Shown: positions 24,432-32,793 of the stretch, piece after piece
How the letters are laid out: every line of letters begins with the position of its first letter
How positions within the stretch are numbered: position 1 is the stretch's first letter
Assembly: GCA_016177805.1 (NCBI GenBank)
Contig: JACOUN010000057.1
Span: forward strand, 1-32,793
From: Rhodocyclales bacterium
GTDB taxonomy: Bacteria > Pseudomonadota > Gammaproteobacteria > Burkholderiales > Rhodocyclaceae
Length of the DNA stretch: 32,793 bases
Direction of reading: 5' to 3'
Position numbers and translations under genes: made by a program
Notes under the pieces: model-generated
Database searches by the model: none
Told to the model about the DNA's origin: nothing
Seen by the model: the letters and a program-made list of their open reading frames with translations, nothing else

Positions 24432-24770
24432 CTAGTCTCGCCGACCGGTGTCGCTCTTGACGCCGCAGAACACTTCGCGCATCAGCACGATGAGCTGTAA
24501 CGTCCGTTGGTCGCCGACCCGGTAATAGACACGGTTTGCGTCCTTGCGCGTCTGCAACACGCCCTTGTCGCGCAGGATCGCCAGGTGTTGCGAGATGTTG
24601 CTCTGCGAGGTTCCGACCGCATCGACGATGTCCTGAACGCAGATTTCGCCCTCGCCCAGCACGCACAGTATCTTCAGCCGCAAGGGATGCGCGATGGCCT
24701 TGAGCGCCCGCGCGGCCGTTTCGATATGCTCTTCCTTGTCGATCAGGTTGATGCTGGCGTTGTTGTCCAC
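24432..24770 (-). CDS. ArsR-family repressor, BigR/SqrR-like persulfide sensor candidate
   Basis: This 112-residue winged-helix repressor has the ArsR core (AARALKAIAHPLRLKILCVL, recognition helix TSQSNISQHLAILRDKGVL, wing TRKDANRVYYRV). It lacks the ELCVCDL metal box of arsenic sensors. Cys36 (LRLKILC) and Cys102 (MREVFC) fall at the places of the two redox cysteines of BigR (42 and 108) and SqrR (41 and 107), with the same spacing of 66. A third Cys (C44) is extra. That fits a sensor of sulfane sulfur that de-represses sulfur-handling genes. The rhodanese gene starts 91 bases downstream in the same direction. An AT-rich palindrome in the upstream gap could be its operator. Family assignment is firm; the sensing role is inference. 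Confidence 0.88.
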   Translation of the reverse strand: MDNNASINLIDKEEHIETAARALKAIAHPLRLKILCVLGEGEICVQDIVDAVGTSQSNISQHLAILRDKGVLQTRKDANRVYYRVGDQRTLQLIVLMREVFCGVKSDTGRRD

Positions 24771-24806
24771 GGGCTTGGCTGCGTTCCGGATAATGAGGCG
24801 AAGGGA

Positions 24807-24823
24807 GTAGTATAAAATACTGC
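24807..24823. promoter_or_regulatory. AT-rich palindrome between arsR-type gene and gpmA, possible operator
   Basis: AGTAT-AAA-ATACT is a perfect five-base inverted repeat (24809-24821), with one more G:C match outside it. It lies 38 bases before the repressor ATG and 93 before gpmA, in otherwise GC-rich DNA. It overlaps sequences that could serve as -10 elements in either direction (TATAAA on plus, TATACT on minus). AT-rich palindromes of this kind are typical of ArsR-family operators. No good -35 element was found. Confidence 0.4.
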
Positions 24824-24914
24824 GGCCTGATCGCGATGGACTTTGGCGGATTGCCTGGGTCCTTGTGTATCGGCTGCGCCCAGCGCATCGTCAATCACTT
24901 CAACCCGAGAGACC

Positions 24915-25664
24915 ATGTACAAGATCGTACTGCTTCGCCATGGCGAATCCACCTGGAACAACGAGAACCGGTTCACCGGCTGGACCGACGTAGACCTGAC
25001 CGCCCAGGGGGTGGACGAAGCGAGGGCCGCCGGCCGATTGCTCAAGAAGGAAGGCTATGCGTTCGACAAGGCGTATACGTCGGTACTCAAACGCGCCAAC
25101 AAGACCCTCAACATCGTGCTCGAAGAGCTTGACGCGCTATGGCTGCCGGTCGAACATTCGTGGCGCCTGAACGAGCGTCACTACGGCGCGCTGCAGGGCT
25201 TGAACAAGGCCGAAACCGCAGCCAAGTACGGTGACGATCAGGTGCTGCAATGGCGGCGCTCCTACGATATCCCGCCGCCGACGCTGGACGAAGGCGACGA
25301 GCGCCTGACGGTGGACGATCCGCGCTACGCAGGCATGCCGCACGCCCGCTTTCCCCGCACCGAATGCCTCAAGGACACGGTCGAGCGGTTCGTGCCGTAC
25401 TGGGAAACCACCATCGTGCCCAGCGTGCTTGCCGGGCAGCGCATCCTGATTGCCGCTCACGGCAACAGCCTGCGCGCGCTGATCAAGTACCTCGACGGCA
25501 TCTCCGACAGCGACATCGTCGGACTCAACATCCCGACCGCGCAGCCGCTGGTCTATGAACTCGATGCCAACCTGATGCCGGTCCGCAGCTACTACCTCGC
25601 CGACGAGGAAACCATCCGCGCGGCGGCGGCAGCCGTCGCGGGTCAGGGCAAGTCGAAGGCCTGA
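24915..25664 (+). CDS. gpmA: 2,3-bisphosphoglycerate-dependent phosphoglycerate mutase
   Basis: The 249-residue glycolytic enzyme interconverts 3- and 2-phosphoglycerate. The phospho-accepting H9 lies in [11 protein letters not shown]60, E87 and H182 ([11 protein letters not shown]) complete the active site in positions equivalent to E. coli GpmA (H11, R62, E89, H184). The extended C-terminal part typical of the cofactor-dependent form is present. ATG at 24915 ([12 protein letters not shown]) was chosen; the frame is open upstream without similarity. It begins a plus-strand operon with envC (12 bases after), ctpA, an unknown gene and a moeB-type gene, a common betaproteobacterial order. Confidence 0.98.
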   Translation: MYKIVLLRHGESTWNNENRFTGWTDVDLTAQGVDEARAAGRLLKKEGYAFDKAYTSVLKRANKTLNIVLEELDALWLPVEHSWRLNERHYGALQGLNKAETAAKYGDDQVLQWRRSYDIPPPTLDEGDERLTVDDPRYAGMPHARFPRTECLKDTVERFVPYWETTIVPSVLAGQRILIAAHGNSLRALIKYLDGISDSDIVGLNIPTAQPLVYELDANLMPVRSYYLADEETIRAAAAAVAGQGKSKA

Positions 25665-25676
25665 CTTCTGCACAAC

Positions 25677-26930
25677 GTGATCCGTTTCGGCCATAGGGGC
25701 CTGGTTTTCGCTGTCCTTGTCGCGCTGCTCGGGATGCATCCGGTAGCGCCGCTGGCGGCCGAAACGGACGATATGGCGCAAGGTCGCGCCGATCTGCAAG
25801 GCGTGCAGCAGCGTCTGCGCGAGATCGAACAGGCGATCGCCAAGTCCGAGAGCGCGCGTTCGGATGCGGTGGCGAAGCTGGCCGAGGCCGAGCGGGCCGT
25901 GTCCGCCGTGCGGCGCGAGATCCGCAAGCTGGCCGGGGATCAGGCGGCGGCGGAGAAAGAACTCACGCAACTGGCGCAGCAGCAGAAGCAGATCGAACAG
26001 CGCATCGTCGTGCGCCGTGACGAACTCGCCGAGTGGCTCAGGCGGCACTACATGCGTGGTGGCAGCGATGTGGCGCCGTTTCTGCTCGCGCGCGACCCTA
26101 ACCAGTTGGCACGTGACGTGCATTACCTCGAACAGCTTGGCCGTGCCCGCCTTGCCCTGATCGACGGGTTGCGTGCCGATCTGGATGAACGGGCCGCGCT
26201 GATCGACTCGGTGCGGCAGCGGCGCGACCAACTCGGCGTGCTGGTCGAGACGCAGCGCAAGCAACAGGCGGAGCTGGCGAAGGTGCAGGCAACGCGCAAG
26301 GTGATGCTGGCGTCGCTTGCCGCGCAGTTGAAGGGGCAGCGCGACGAGGCCGAATCCCTGCGCCGCGACGAACAGCAGCTTGCTGCCTTGCTCGAGGTTC
26401 TGCAGCGGCAGGCGGTGCGGCGCGAGACCGCGCTGCGCGCCGCACCGACCGAGGGGCGGATGGAGCCGCGTCCGCCTCGGGCAAGCGTCGGGGACTCGAA
26501 GCAGGCACAGGTAGTCCAGCCCACGGGGGTGAGCTTTGCGCAGTTGCAGGGGCGGATGATATTGCCGGTACGCGGCGAACTGACCCGCCGCTTCGGCGCT
26601 CCAAGGGAGGAAGGCAGCGCGCGCTGGCGCGGGGTCTTCATCCGGGCCGGCGAGGGCGAGGATGTGCGTGCGGTAGCCTCCGGTGAAGTGGTGTTTTCCG
26701 ACTGGCTCAGAGGTTATGGCAATCTCATTATTGTCGACCACGGTGATGACTATCTGACCGTTTATGGCAACAATGACACCCTGTTCAGCCTGGTAGGTGA
26801 CAGGATTCCCGCCGGAGCACCGATCGCCAGCGTCGGCGCCAGCGGAGGCGCGCAGGAATCGGGTTTATACTTCGAAATCCGCCATCGTGGCGAGCCTGTG
26901 GATCCCATGCAATGGATCGCGGCAAAGTAG
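25677..26930 (+). CDS. envC: EnvC-like murein hydrolase activator (degenerate LytM domain)
   Basis: The 417-residue periplasmic protein has a signal peptide (residues 1-28, LVFAVLVALLGMHPVAPLAA) and a long coiled coil (about 31-250). A Pro-rich linker follows, then a C-terminal M23/LytM domain (about 288-417). The LytM domain lacks the catalytic zinc ligands: no His at the first site (WRGVFIRAGEGEDV), and YFEIRH instead of the usual HxH. EnvC-type proteins do not cut peptidoglycan themselves but activate amidases at the division septum. The start appears to be GTG at 25677, 12 bases after the gpmA stop. ctpA follows after 43 bases. Cognate amidase genes are not in the window. Confidence 0.94.
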   Translation: MIRFGHRGLVFAVLVALLGMHPVAPLAAETDDMAQGRADLQGVQQRLREIEQAIAKSESARSDAVAKLAEAERAVSAVRREIRKLAGDQAAAEKELTQLAQQQKQIEQRIVVRRDELAEWLRRHYMRGGSDVAPFLLARDPNQLARDVHYLEQLGRARLALIDGLRADLDERAALIDSVRQRRDQLGVLVETQRKQQAELAKVQATRKVMLASLAAQLKGQRDEAESLRRDEQQLAALLEVLQRQAVRRETALRAAPTEGRMEPRPPRASVGDSKQAQVVQPTGVSFAQLQGRMILPVRGELTRRFGAPREEGSARWRGVFIRAGEGEDVRAVASGEVVFSDWLRGYGNLIIVDHGDDYLTVYGNNDTLFSLVGDRIPAGAPIASVGASGGAQESGLYFEIRHRGEPVDPMQWIAAK

Positions 26931-26973
26931 GCAGGTCGGGTGCACCGGCAAGCAGTCATACAATGGAGTCGTC

Positions 26974-28353
26974 ATGCGCAACAAGCTGCAAAAACTGGGT
27001 CTGATCTTCACCGGCGTGGTGGCCGGAATACTGGTCAGCCTGAACTTCTCCGCCAGTGCGGATCGAACCGTGCTGGCGCCGCTGCCGGTTGAGGAGTTGC
27101 GTGCATTCGCCGACGTCTTCAATGCCGTCAAGCAAGGCTATGTCGAACCGGTCGAGGACAAGGCGCTGATCGATCATGCGATCAGCGGGATGTTGTCCGG
27201 TCTCGATCCGCATTCCGCCTACCTGGATGGTGAAGCCTATCGCGAGTTGCGCGAAGGCACGCAAGGCGAGTTTGGCGGACTCGGCATCGAGGTCGGCATG
27301 GAAGACGGCTTCGTCAAGGTCGTCTCGCCGATCGAGGATACCCCCGCCTTCCGCGCCGGGGTGCAGGCCGGAGACCTGATCGTCAAGCTCGACGATACCC
27401 CGGTCAAGGGCATGACGCTGGCCGATGCGGTCAAGCGCATGCGCGGCAAACCCAACACCAGCATCACGCTCACGATCATGCGCAAGAGTGAAACCGCGCC
27501 CATCGTGGTCAAGATCACGCGTGAAGTGATCCGCGTCCAGAGCGTCAAGTCCAAGGTGGTCGAGCCGGGCTATGCCTACCTGAGAGTGGCCCAGTTCCAG
27601 GAGAAGACCGCCGAGTCGGTGGTCGAACACCTGAACCGCCTGGCCGAGGGTGATCTGAAGGGACTGGTACTCGATCTGCGCAACGATCCGGGCGGGTTGC
27701 TGCATGGCGCGGTAGGTGTTGCCGCTGCGTTCCTGCCGCCCGATGCGCTGGTGGTGTCTACCGACGGACGCACGCCGGATGCCAAGCGCGAGTATCGCGT
27801 CCTTTCGGTGGACTACCTGCGCGGCAAGAGTTACGACTTCATCCGCAAGCTGCCGCCCATCGCACGCGAGGTGCCGATGGTGGTGCTGGTGAATGCCGGC
27901 TCGGCTTCGGCCAGCGAGATCGTCGCGGGGGCGCTGCAGGATCACAAGCGCGCGACCGTGATGGGCGTGCAGACTTTTGGCAAGGGGTCGGTGCAGACCA
28001 TCCTGCCGCTCAACAACAACGCCGCGATCAAGCTCACGACGGCGCGCTACTATACGCCGAGCGGCCGCTCCATCCAGGCCAAGGGGATCGAGCCCGACAT
28101 CGTGGTTGAAGAAACCGAGAACGGTTCCGCCAAGCGGGTGCGCGAAGCGGATCTGCAAGGGCATCTGCTCAACGGAACCGAACCCGAAAACAAGACCGAG
28201 CAGGACGCGGCCGAACCCGCGCAGCCGGCGGCGGGCGAAGAGGCGAAACCTCCGCAGCCGATCCGGATTGAGTATGGCGGGGAGAACGACTACCAGCTCA
28301 GGCAGGCATTGAGTCTCCTCAAAGGGGGGACTGCGGTGCAGAATGCCAAGTAA
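26974..28353 (+). CDS. ctpA: S41 carboxy-terminal processing peptidase
   Basis: The 459-residue periplasmic protease has an N-terminal signal or anchor (KLGLIFTGVVAGILVSLNFSA) and a PDZ domain (about 100-180, FGGLGIEVGMEDGFVKVVSP). The S41 catalytic domain follows. The catalytic pair fits S312 in NAGSASASEIVAGAL and K337 in TFGKGSVQ, separated by 25 residues as in E. coli Prc. The C-terminal 60 residues are a Glu/Pro/Ala-rich linker and short helix. ATG at 26974 has GGAG upstream. CtpA-type proteases in Gram-negatives turn over cell-wall hydrolases; placement after envC supports a role in envelope remodelling, which is inference. Confidence 0.96.
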   Translation: MRNKLQKLGLIFTGVVAGILVSLNFSASADRTVLAPLPVEELRAFADVFNAVKQGYVEPVEDKALIDHAISGMLSGLDPHSAYLDGEAYRELREGTQGEFGGLGIEVGMEDGFVKVVSPIEDTPAFRAGVQAGDLIVKLDDTPVKGMTLADAVKRMRGKPNTSITLTIMRKSETAPIVVKITREVIRVQSVKSKVVEPGYAYLRVAQFQEKTAESVVEHLNRLAEGDLKGLVLDLRNDPGGLLHGAVGVAAAFLPPDALVVSTDGRTPDAKREYRVLSVDYLRGKSYDFIRKLPPIAREVPMVVLVNAGSASASEIVAGALQDHKRATVMGVQTFGKGSVQTILPLNNNAAIKLTTARYYTPSGRSIQAKGIEPDIVVEETENGSAKRVREADLQGHLLNGTEPENKTEQDAAEPAQPAAGEEAKPPQPIRIEYGGENDYQLRQALSLLKGGTAVQNAK

Positions 28354-28376
28354 CGAGCGACGAAGGGGGGCGCGAA

Positions 28377-28826
28377 ATGCGTCGTGAAACGGCTTACAAG
28401 CTGGCGGGCAGGCATCATGATCACCCGATCGCGGGTGCGGGGCTGCACAAGGAGCGCGAAATCCGCTTCGCCGCCTTGCCCCCCGATCAGACCGAACGCG
28501 CGCTGCAAGCCTTGCGCAAGCTCAAGGGGCTGGTTGTCAGCGAGGCCGCGCGGCCCCGCACCCTGATGGTGCGCTATTCGGTCCTCGACTACACGCTGGA
28601 GTCGCTCGAAGACGCGCTGCGCGAGGCGGGCTTTCATCTCGATAGTGCCCTGTACGCGAAGCTGGTGCGGGCACTGGTGTACTTCTGTGAGGAGACCCAG
28701 CGGCACAACCTGGTGTCTCCCGAGCGCCTGATCAAGCAATCCAACGAAGTCTATATCAACGTCTACGATCAGCATCCGCACGGCGATCACGACGATACGC
28801 CGGTGGAACTGCGTGAGTACAAGTAG
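28377..28826 (+). CDS. unknown His-rich protein with ferredoxin-like (HMA-like) pattern
   Basis: I do not recognise this 149-residue protein. Residues about 28-90 have a strand-helix-strand-strand-helix order like heavy-metal-associated domains: EIRFAAL, DQTERALQALRKLKGL, LVVSEAA, TLMVRYSVLD, LESLEDALREAGFHL. The CxxC metal site is absent. His clusters lie near both ends (H13, H14, H16 in GRHHDHP and H133, H135, H138 in QHPHGDHDD), which could bind metal. No signal peptide or membrane segment is visible, so it is probably cytosolic. A GGGGGG-type ribosome-binding site precedes ATG at 28377. It lies between ctpA (23 bases upstream) and the E1-type gene (51 bases downstream). Function should not be inferred beyond possible metal binding. 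Confidence 0.72.
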   Translation: MRRETAYKLAGRHHDHPIAGAGLHKEREIRFAALPPDQTERALQALRKLKGLVVSEAARPRTLMVRYSVLDYTLESLEDALREAGFHLDSALYAKLVRALVYFCEETQRHNLVSPERLIKQSNEVYINVYDQHPHGDHDDTPVELREYK

Positions 28827-28836
28827 CACGCGCCTG

Positions 28837-28877
28837 TTCGCCATTCGCGCCAACCACGCGGCCGTACTGTTGGCGAA
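28837..28877 (+). promoter_or_regulatory. competing inverted repeats in the moeB-type gene leader
   Basis: Two upstream arms, TTCGCCA (28837-28843) and CGCCAAC (28848-28854), can each pair with the same overlapping downstream stretch GTTGGCGAA (28869-28877), just before the ATG at 28878. Only one pairing can form at a time. This may affect translation of the E1-type gene, but the arms are short and chance cannot be excluded. Confidence 0.25.
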
Positions 28878-29639
28878 ATGAACGACGATCAATTGTTGCG
28901 TTTCAGCCGCCACATCCTGCTGCCGGAGGTCGGGGTGGAGGGGCAGGAGGCGATTCTCGCCGCGCGCGTGCTGGTTGTCGGTGCCGGTGGCCTGGGGTCG
29001 CCGGCCGCGATGTATCTGGCGGCGGCGGGCGTGGGCACGCTGGTGCTGTGCGATGGCGATACCGTCGATCTGACCAACTTGCAACGCCAGATTCTGCACG
29101 GCGCGGATGGCGTGGGGCGGCTCAAGGTTGAATCGGGGCGGGATACGCTGCTGCGGCTCAATCCGCAGTTGCAGGTCGAGGCCCTCGCGCAGCGGCTGGA
29201 GTCGGCCGCGCTCGATCAACAGGTGGCGTTGGCCGACGTGGTACTGGATTGCTCGGACAACTTCACGACCCGCCACGCGATCAATCGCGCCTGCGTGCGT
29301 CATCGCAAACCGCTGGTGTCTGGGGCCGCGATCCGCTTTGACGGACAGGTGTCGGTATTCGATCTGCGCCAGCCCGACAGCCCCTGTTATCACTGCCTGT
29401 TTCCGGAAGCGGAAGATGTCGACGAGGTTCGTTGCGCGGTCATGGGAGTGTTCGCGCCGCTCACCGGCATCATAGGCGCGACACAGGCGGCGGAGGCACT
29501 CAAGCTGCTGGCGGGCTGCGGCACGTCGCTCGATGGGCGATTGCTGCTGCTCAACGGGCTGGATATGGAATGGCGCAGCATCGCGGTCGGGCGCGACGCG
29601 GATTGCCTCGTGTGCCGCGAGCGCGGCGCCGGAACTTAG
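28878..29639 (+). CDS. moeB: MoeB/ThiF/HesA-type adenylyltransferase (E1-like)
   Basis: The 253-residue enzyme activates the C-terminal Gly of a small sulfur-carrier protein (MoaD or ThiS) by adenylation. The nucleotide-binding motif is VVGAGGLGSP (33-42), followed by DGDTVDLTNLQRQ. The CxxC zinc pairs are C170/C173 (CYHC) and C243/C246 (CLVC). C186 (VRCAVMGVFAPL) is at the usual thioester-forming site. A MoeB role in molybdopterin synthesis and a ThiF role in thiazole synthesis cannot be separated by sequence alone, and no thiS or moaD partner is present. The stop overlaps that of convergent ribD by four bases. There is no rhodanese domain at the C-terminus. Confidence 0.93.
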   Translation: MNDDQLLRFSRHILLPEVGVEGQEAILAARVLVVGAGGLGSPAAMYLAAAGVGTLVLCDGDTVDLTNLQRQILHGADGVGRLKVESGRDTLLRLNPQLQVEALAQRLESAALDQQVALADVVLDCSDNFTTRHAINRACVRHRKPLVSGAAIRFDGQVSVFDLRQPDSPCYHCLFPEAEDVDEVRCAVMGVFAPLTGIIGATQAAEALKLLAGCGTSLDGRLLLLNGLDMEWRSIAVGRDADCLVCRERGAGT

Positions 29640-30730
29640 CTCGCGACAGGCCGCGCGATGACGCGCAGGTCGGAGCCGACCTTGCGCACGTCGTGCAGGT
29701 CGAGTCGTACGGCCTGGTCCAGTCCGGTGAGCGTCGGCAGAGCGAACAGCCCCCGCGCGTCATCACCGGCCAGCATTGGAGCGACGTAGAGCAGTAGTTC
29801 ATCCACCAGGCCATCGCGCAGCAACGCGCCGTTGAGTGCGAGTCCGGCTTCCGCGTGGATCTCGTTGCACCCGCGCCGGGCAAGCTCCCGTAGCAACGCG
29901 GGCAGATCCACCTTGCCCTCGGCATCTGGAAGGCAAAGCACCTCGACGCCGACTCCACGCAGCACCGCCGCCTTGTCCGGCGCAACGATGGCGCATGCGA
30001 CCAGGCAGTGGCCCTGGTCGAGTAGCAGGGCGGTGGGGCTGACTTCGAGGCGCGCGTCGACCAGCACGCGCAATGGCTGGCGTTCGCAAGGGATCTCGCG
30101 CACTGTCATGCGCGGATTGTCGGCCCTGACCGTGCCTATGCCGGTCAGGATCGCGCAGGCCCGGGCGCGCCAGCGCTGGCCGTCGCGTCGGGCAGCGGCT
30201 CCGGTAATCCACTGGCTGGTGCCGTTGTTCAGCGCCGTCTTGCCGTCCAGCGTGGCGGCCGCCTTGAGGCGTAGCCAGGGACGGCCACGCGTCATGCGTG
30301 AGATGAAGCCCGGATTCAGCTCCCTGGCCTGCTGTTCGAGCAGGCCGGTTTCAACTTGCACGCCGCTGGCGCGCAGACGCTCCATGCCGCGCCCGGATAC
30401 CAGCGGATTGGGGTCGGTCATGGCGGCGACCACACGGGTGACGCCGGCCGCGATCAACGCGTCGGCGCATGGGGGAGTGCGGCCGAAATGTGAGCAAGGT
30501 TCCAGCGTGACGAACGCGGTTGCGTTGCGCGCCGCAGGCCCCGCCGCGTTGAGCGCGATGATCTCGGCATGGGGTGTGCCGGCGCGCTGGTGCCAGCCTT
30601 CGCCGACGATTTCGCCGTGGTTGATCAGTACACAGCCGACGCGCGGGTTGGGCGTGGTGGTGAGCAGGCCGCGCTCTGCCAGTGCCAGCGCGCGCGCCAT
30701 GGCGACGTGGTCATTCGCCGAAAAGGTCAT
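29636..30730 (-). CDS. ribD: bifunctional riboflavin biosynthesis deaminase/reductase RibD
   Basis: The 364-residue enzyme carries out the second and third steps of riboflavin synthesis. The N-terminal cytidine-deaminase-like domain has the zinc ligands H54 in PHAEI and C79/C88 in [13 protein letters not shown]. The C-terminal reductase domain has [13 protein letters not shown] and [16 protein letters not shown] at 30730 ([21 protein letters not shown]) overlaps the nrdR 3' end by 20 bases, so the two are probably translated together. The order glyA-nrdR-ribD is conserved in many proteobacteria. ribC/ribE and ribBA, which often follow, are not present; the convergent E1-type gene lies directly after ribD. 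Confidence 0.97.
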   Translation of the reverse strand: MTFSANDHVAMARALALAERGLLTTTPNPRVGCVLINHGEIVGEGWHQRAGTPHAEIIALNAAGPAARNATAFVTLEPCSHFGRTPPCADALIAAGVTRVVAAMTDPNPLVSGRGMERLRASGVQVETGLLEQQARELNPGFISRMTRGRPWLRLKAAATLDGKTALNNGTSQWITGAAARRDGQRWRARACAILTGIGTVRADNPRMTVREIPCERQPLRVLVDARLEVSPTALLLDQGHCLVACAIVAPDKAAVLRGVGVEVLCLPDAEGKVDLPALLRELARRGCNEIHAEAGLALNGALLRDGLVDELLLYVAPMLAGDDARGLFALPTLTGLDQAVRLDLHDVRKVGSDLRVIARPVAS

Positions 30731-31226
30731 TCCCGCTATCCGCTTCGCTTTGCTTGGTGCCGCGCGCGCGGCGCGGCCGCGCCTGAACTTCGCGGATGAC
30801 CTCGGAGAACTCGTCGACGTCGGCGAAATTCCGGTACACCGAGGCAAAGCGGATATAGGCGACCTTGTCGAGTTTTTTCAGTTCGCGCATCACCAGTTCC
30901 CCGACTTTTTCGCTCGGCACCTCGGCCTGGCCGAGCGAGAGGAGGCGGGCTTCGATGCGGCCGATGGCCGCATCGATAGCCTCGACCGTGACCGGGCGCT
31001 TGCGCAGCGCCAGCGACAGGCTGGCGGCCAGCTTGTCGTGATCGAATTCGCTGCGATTGCCGTTGCGCTTGACCACGTGTGGCATCTTCAGATCGATGCG
31101 CTCGTAGGTGGTGAATCGCTTGTCACAATGCACGCAGCGACGCCGGCGCCGCACCACGTCGCCTTCTTCGTTCTCGCGCGTGTCGGTGACCTGGGTGTTC
31201 GGGTCACCGCAGAATGGGCATTTCAT
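30711..31226 (-). CDS. nrdR: transcriptional repressor NrdR
   Basis: The 171-residue protein represses ribonucleotide reductase genes in response to ATP/dATP. It begins with a zinc ribbon (C3, C6, C31 and C34 in [10 protein letters not shown] and [11 protein letters not shown]). An ATP-cone domain (about 48-138, [16 protein letters not shown]) follows. The C-terminal tail ([24 protein letters not shown]) is longer and more charged than the 150-residue E. coli protein, and its codons overlap the ribD start. ATG at 31226 is unmistakable. The gene is 53 bases after glyA in the same direction. No nrd genes or NrdR boxes were seen in the window, so its targets lie elsewhere. Confidence 0.97.
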   Translation of the reverse strand: MKCPFCGDPNTQVTDTRENEEGDVVRRRRRCVHCDKRFTTYERIDLKMPHVVKRNGNRSEFDHDKLAASLSLALRKRPVTVEAIDAAIGRIEARLLSLGQAEVPSEKVGELVMRELKKLDKVAYIRFASVYRNFADVDEFSEVIREVQARPRRARGTKQSEADSGNDLFGE

Positions 31227-31279
31227 CGGCGCCGGTTACGCAACAAGTTTGCTCCGGGGGGGCGTGTCGGCCCGTATGC

Positions 31280-32530
<1,251 letters not shown>

Positions 32531-32656
32531 GGTGCGAACCCGGTACGTTTGAAGGAAGGGGCGATATTATCACGCCCGCTGTCGGGGCATGATGGGCGCG
32601 TCGAGGGGGATGCAGGGCAATCGCATGAAGCATCGAAACGAACGGGCAGTGTCCTC

Positions 32657-32672
32657 GTAGGAGCGGCTTCAG
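32657..32672. repeat. REP-like element half (GTAGGAGCGGCTTCAG)
   Basis: This 16-base string matches the start of a repetitive extragenic palindrome seen in many beta- and gammaproteobacteria, where it usually continues to complete a GCGGCTTCAGCCGC hairpin. Here the second half is degraded (AGAGGG). It lies in the 215-base gap between glyA and the next start, which otherwise holds no clear gene. Only one copy is in the window, so the repeat nature rests on general knowledge. Confidence 0.35.
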
Positions 32673-32745
32673 AGGGTGTCGCAAAACCCCCTGCGCTGGC
32701 CGGGTAGGCTACGATTGCACCGGTATCGAACAGATCGGGACGGAC

Positions 32746-32793
32746 ATGCTCAAGAGGAAGATCAGCCGACGCGTCACGCGCATTGAGAGGCGA
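32746..32793 (+). CDS. possible start of a gene running off the window end
   Basis: An open plus-strand frame begins at ATG 32746 and runs to the window end (16 codons, MLKRKISRRVTRIERR). It is rich in basic residues and follows the glyA divergent gap, where a plus-strand gene would be expected. The MLKRK start resembles some HD-GYP proteins, but 16 codons cannot support an identification. No Shine-Dalgarno sequence is clear (CGGGACGGAC upstream). Confidence 0.25.
   Translation, partial: MLKRKISRRVTRIERR

Noticed and set aside
24432..24770. Arsenic resistance locus
   Set aside because: The repressor lacks the CVC metal box and no arsB, arsC or acr3 gene is present. A sulfur-related role fits better.
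25137..26741. 534-codon minus-strand frame opposite gpmA/envC
   Set aside because: It spans two real plus-strand genes and their border, is full of His/Arg/Gln, and shows no domain pattern.

Overview
This is a gene-dense, high-GC chromosomal window made almost entirely of core housekeeping genes. Several gene blocks are ones usually seen in Betaproteobacteria: rhodanese-grxC-secB-gpsA, gpmA-envC-ctpA-moeB, pilB-pilC-pilD, fmdB-aspS, glyA-nrdR-ribD, and bioB divergent from comF. The best guess is a free-living betaproteobacterium of the Rhodocyclales/Nitrosomonadales type. This rests on gene order and protein style, not on a marker-gene phylogeny. I found no rRNA, tRNA, CRISPR array, prophage, integrase or insertion sequence.

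Layout. Bases 1-1061 hold a small two-helix membrane protein and a TerB-like protein. Bases 1062-2630 hold an HD-GYP protein and a NudB-like NUDIX hydrolase that face each other; both lose their normal C-termini at the same point (near 2220) and read into each other. From 2630 to 12913 everything is on the minus strand. In transcription order it is a CcsA/YpjD-type membrane protein, a CorC/HlyC-type transporter, pilB, pilC, pilD (type IV pilus assembly), an FmdB zinc ribbon, aspS, a receiver-TPR protein with an altered phosphorylation site, and nudB. From 13081 to 17144 a plus-strand run holds ffh, an EI24 membrane protein, a molybdopterin-binding-domain protein, a YgjP-type metallopeptidase and gloA.

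A minus-strand block (20366 to 17145) carries bioB, bioC, a HAD nucleotidase-like gene and an orphan sensor-like membrane protein. It is followed by divergent comF and trmL. From 24770 to 21663 a minus-strand cluster holds an ArsR-type repressor with a persulfide-sensor cysteine pair, then a membrane-anchored rhodanese, grxC, secB, an SH3 protein and gpsA. From 24915 to 29639 a plus-strand operon holds gpmA, envC, ctpA, an unknown His-rich protein and a moeB/thiF-type E1 enzyme. The window closes with minus-strand glyA-nrdR-ribD and the possible first codons of another plus-strand gene.

No new large system stands out. The points most worth checking are the HD-GYP/NUDIX 3' junction, the BigR/SqrR-like repressor beside the rhodanese, the Asp-to-Glu change in the receiver domain, the orphan sensor in the biotin block, and a few small palindromes and duplications at gene borders. 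All but one of the convergent gene pairs abut or overlap, or are separated only by a duplicated 17-mer, which leaves little room for intrinsic terminators.
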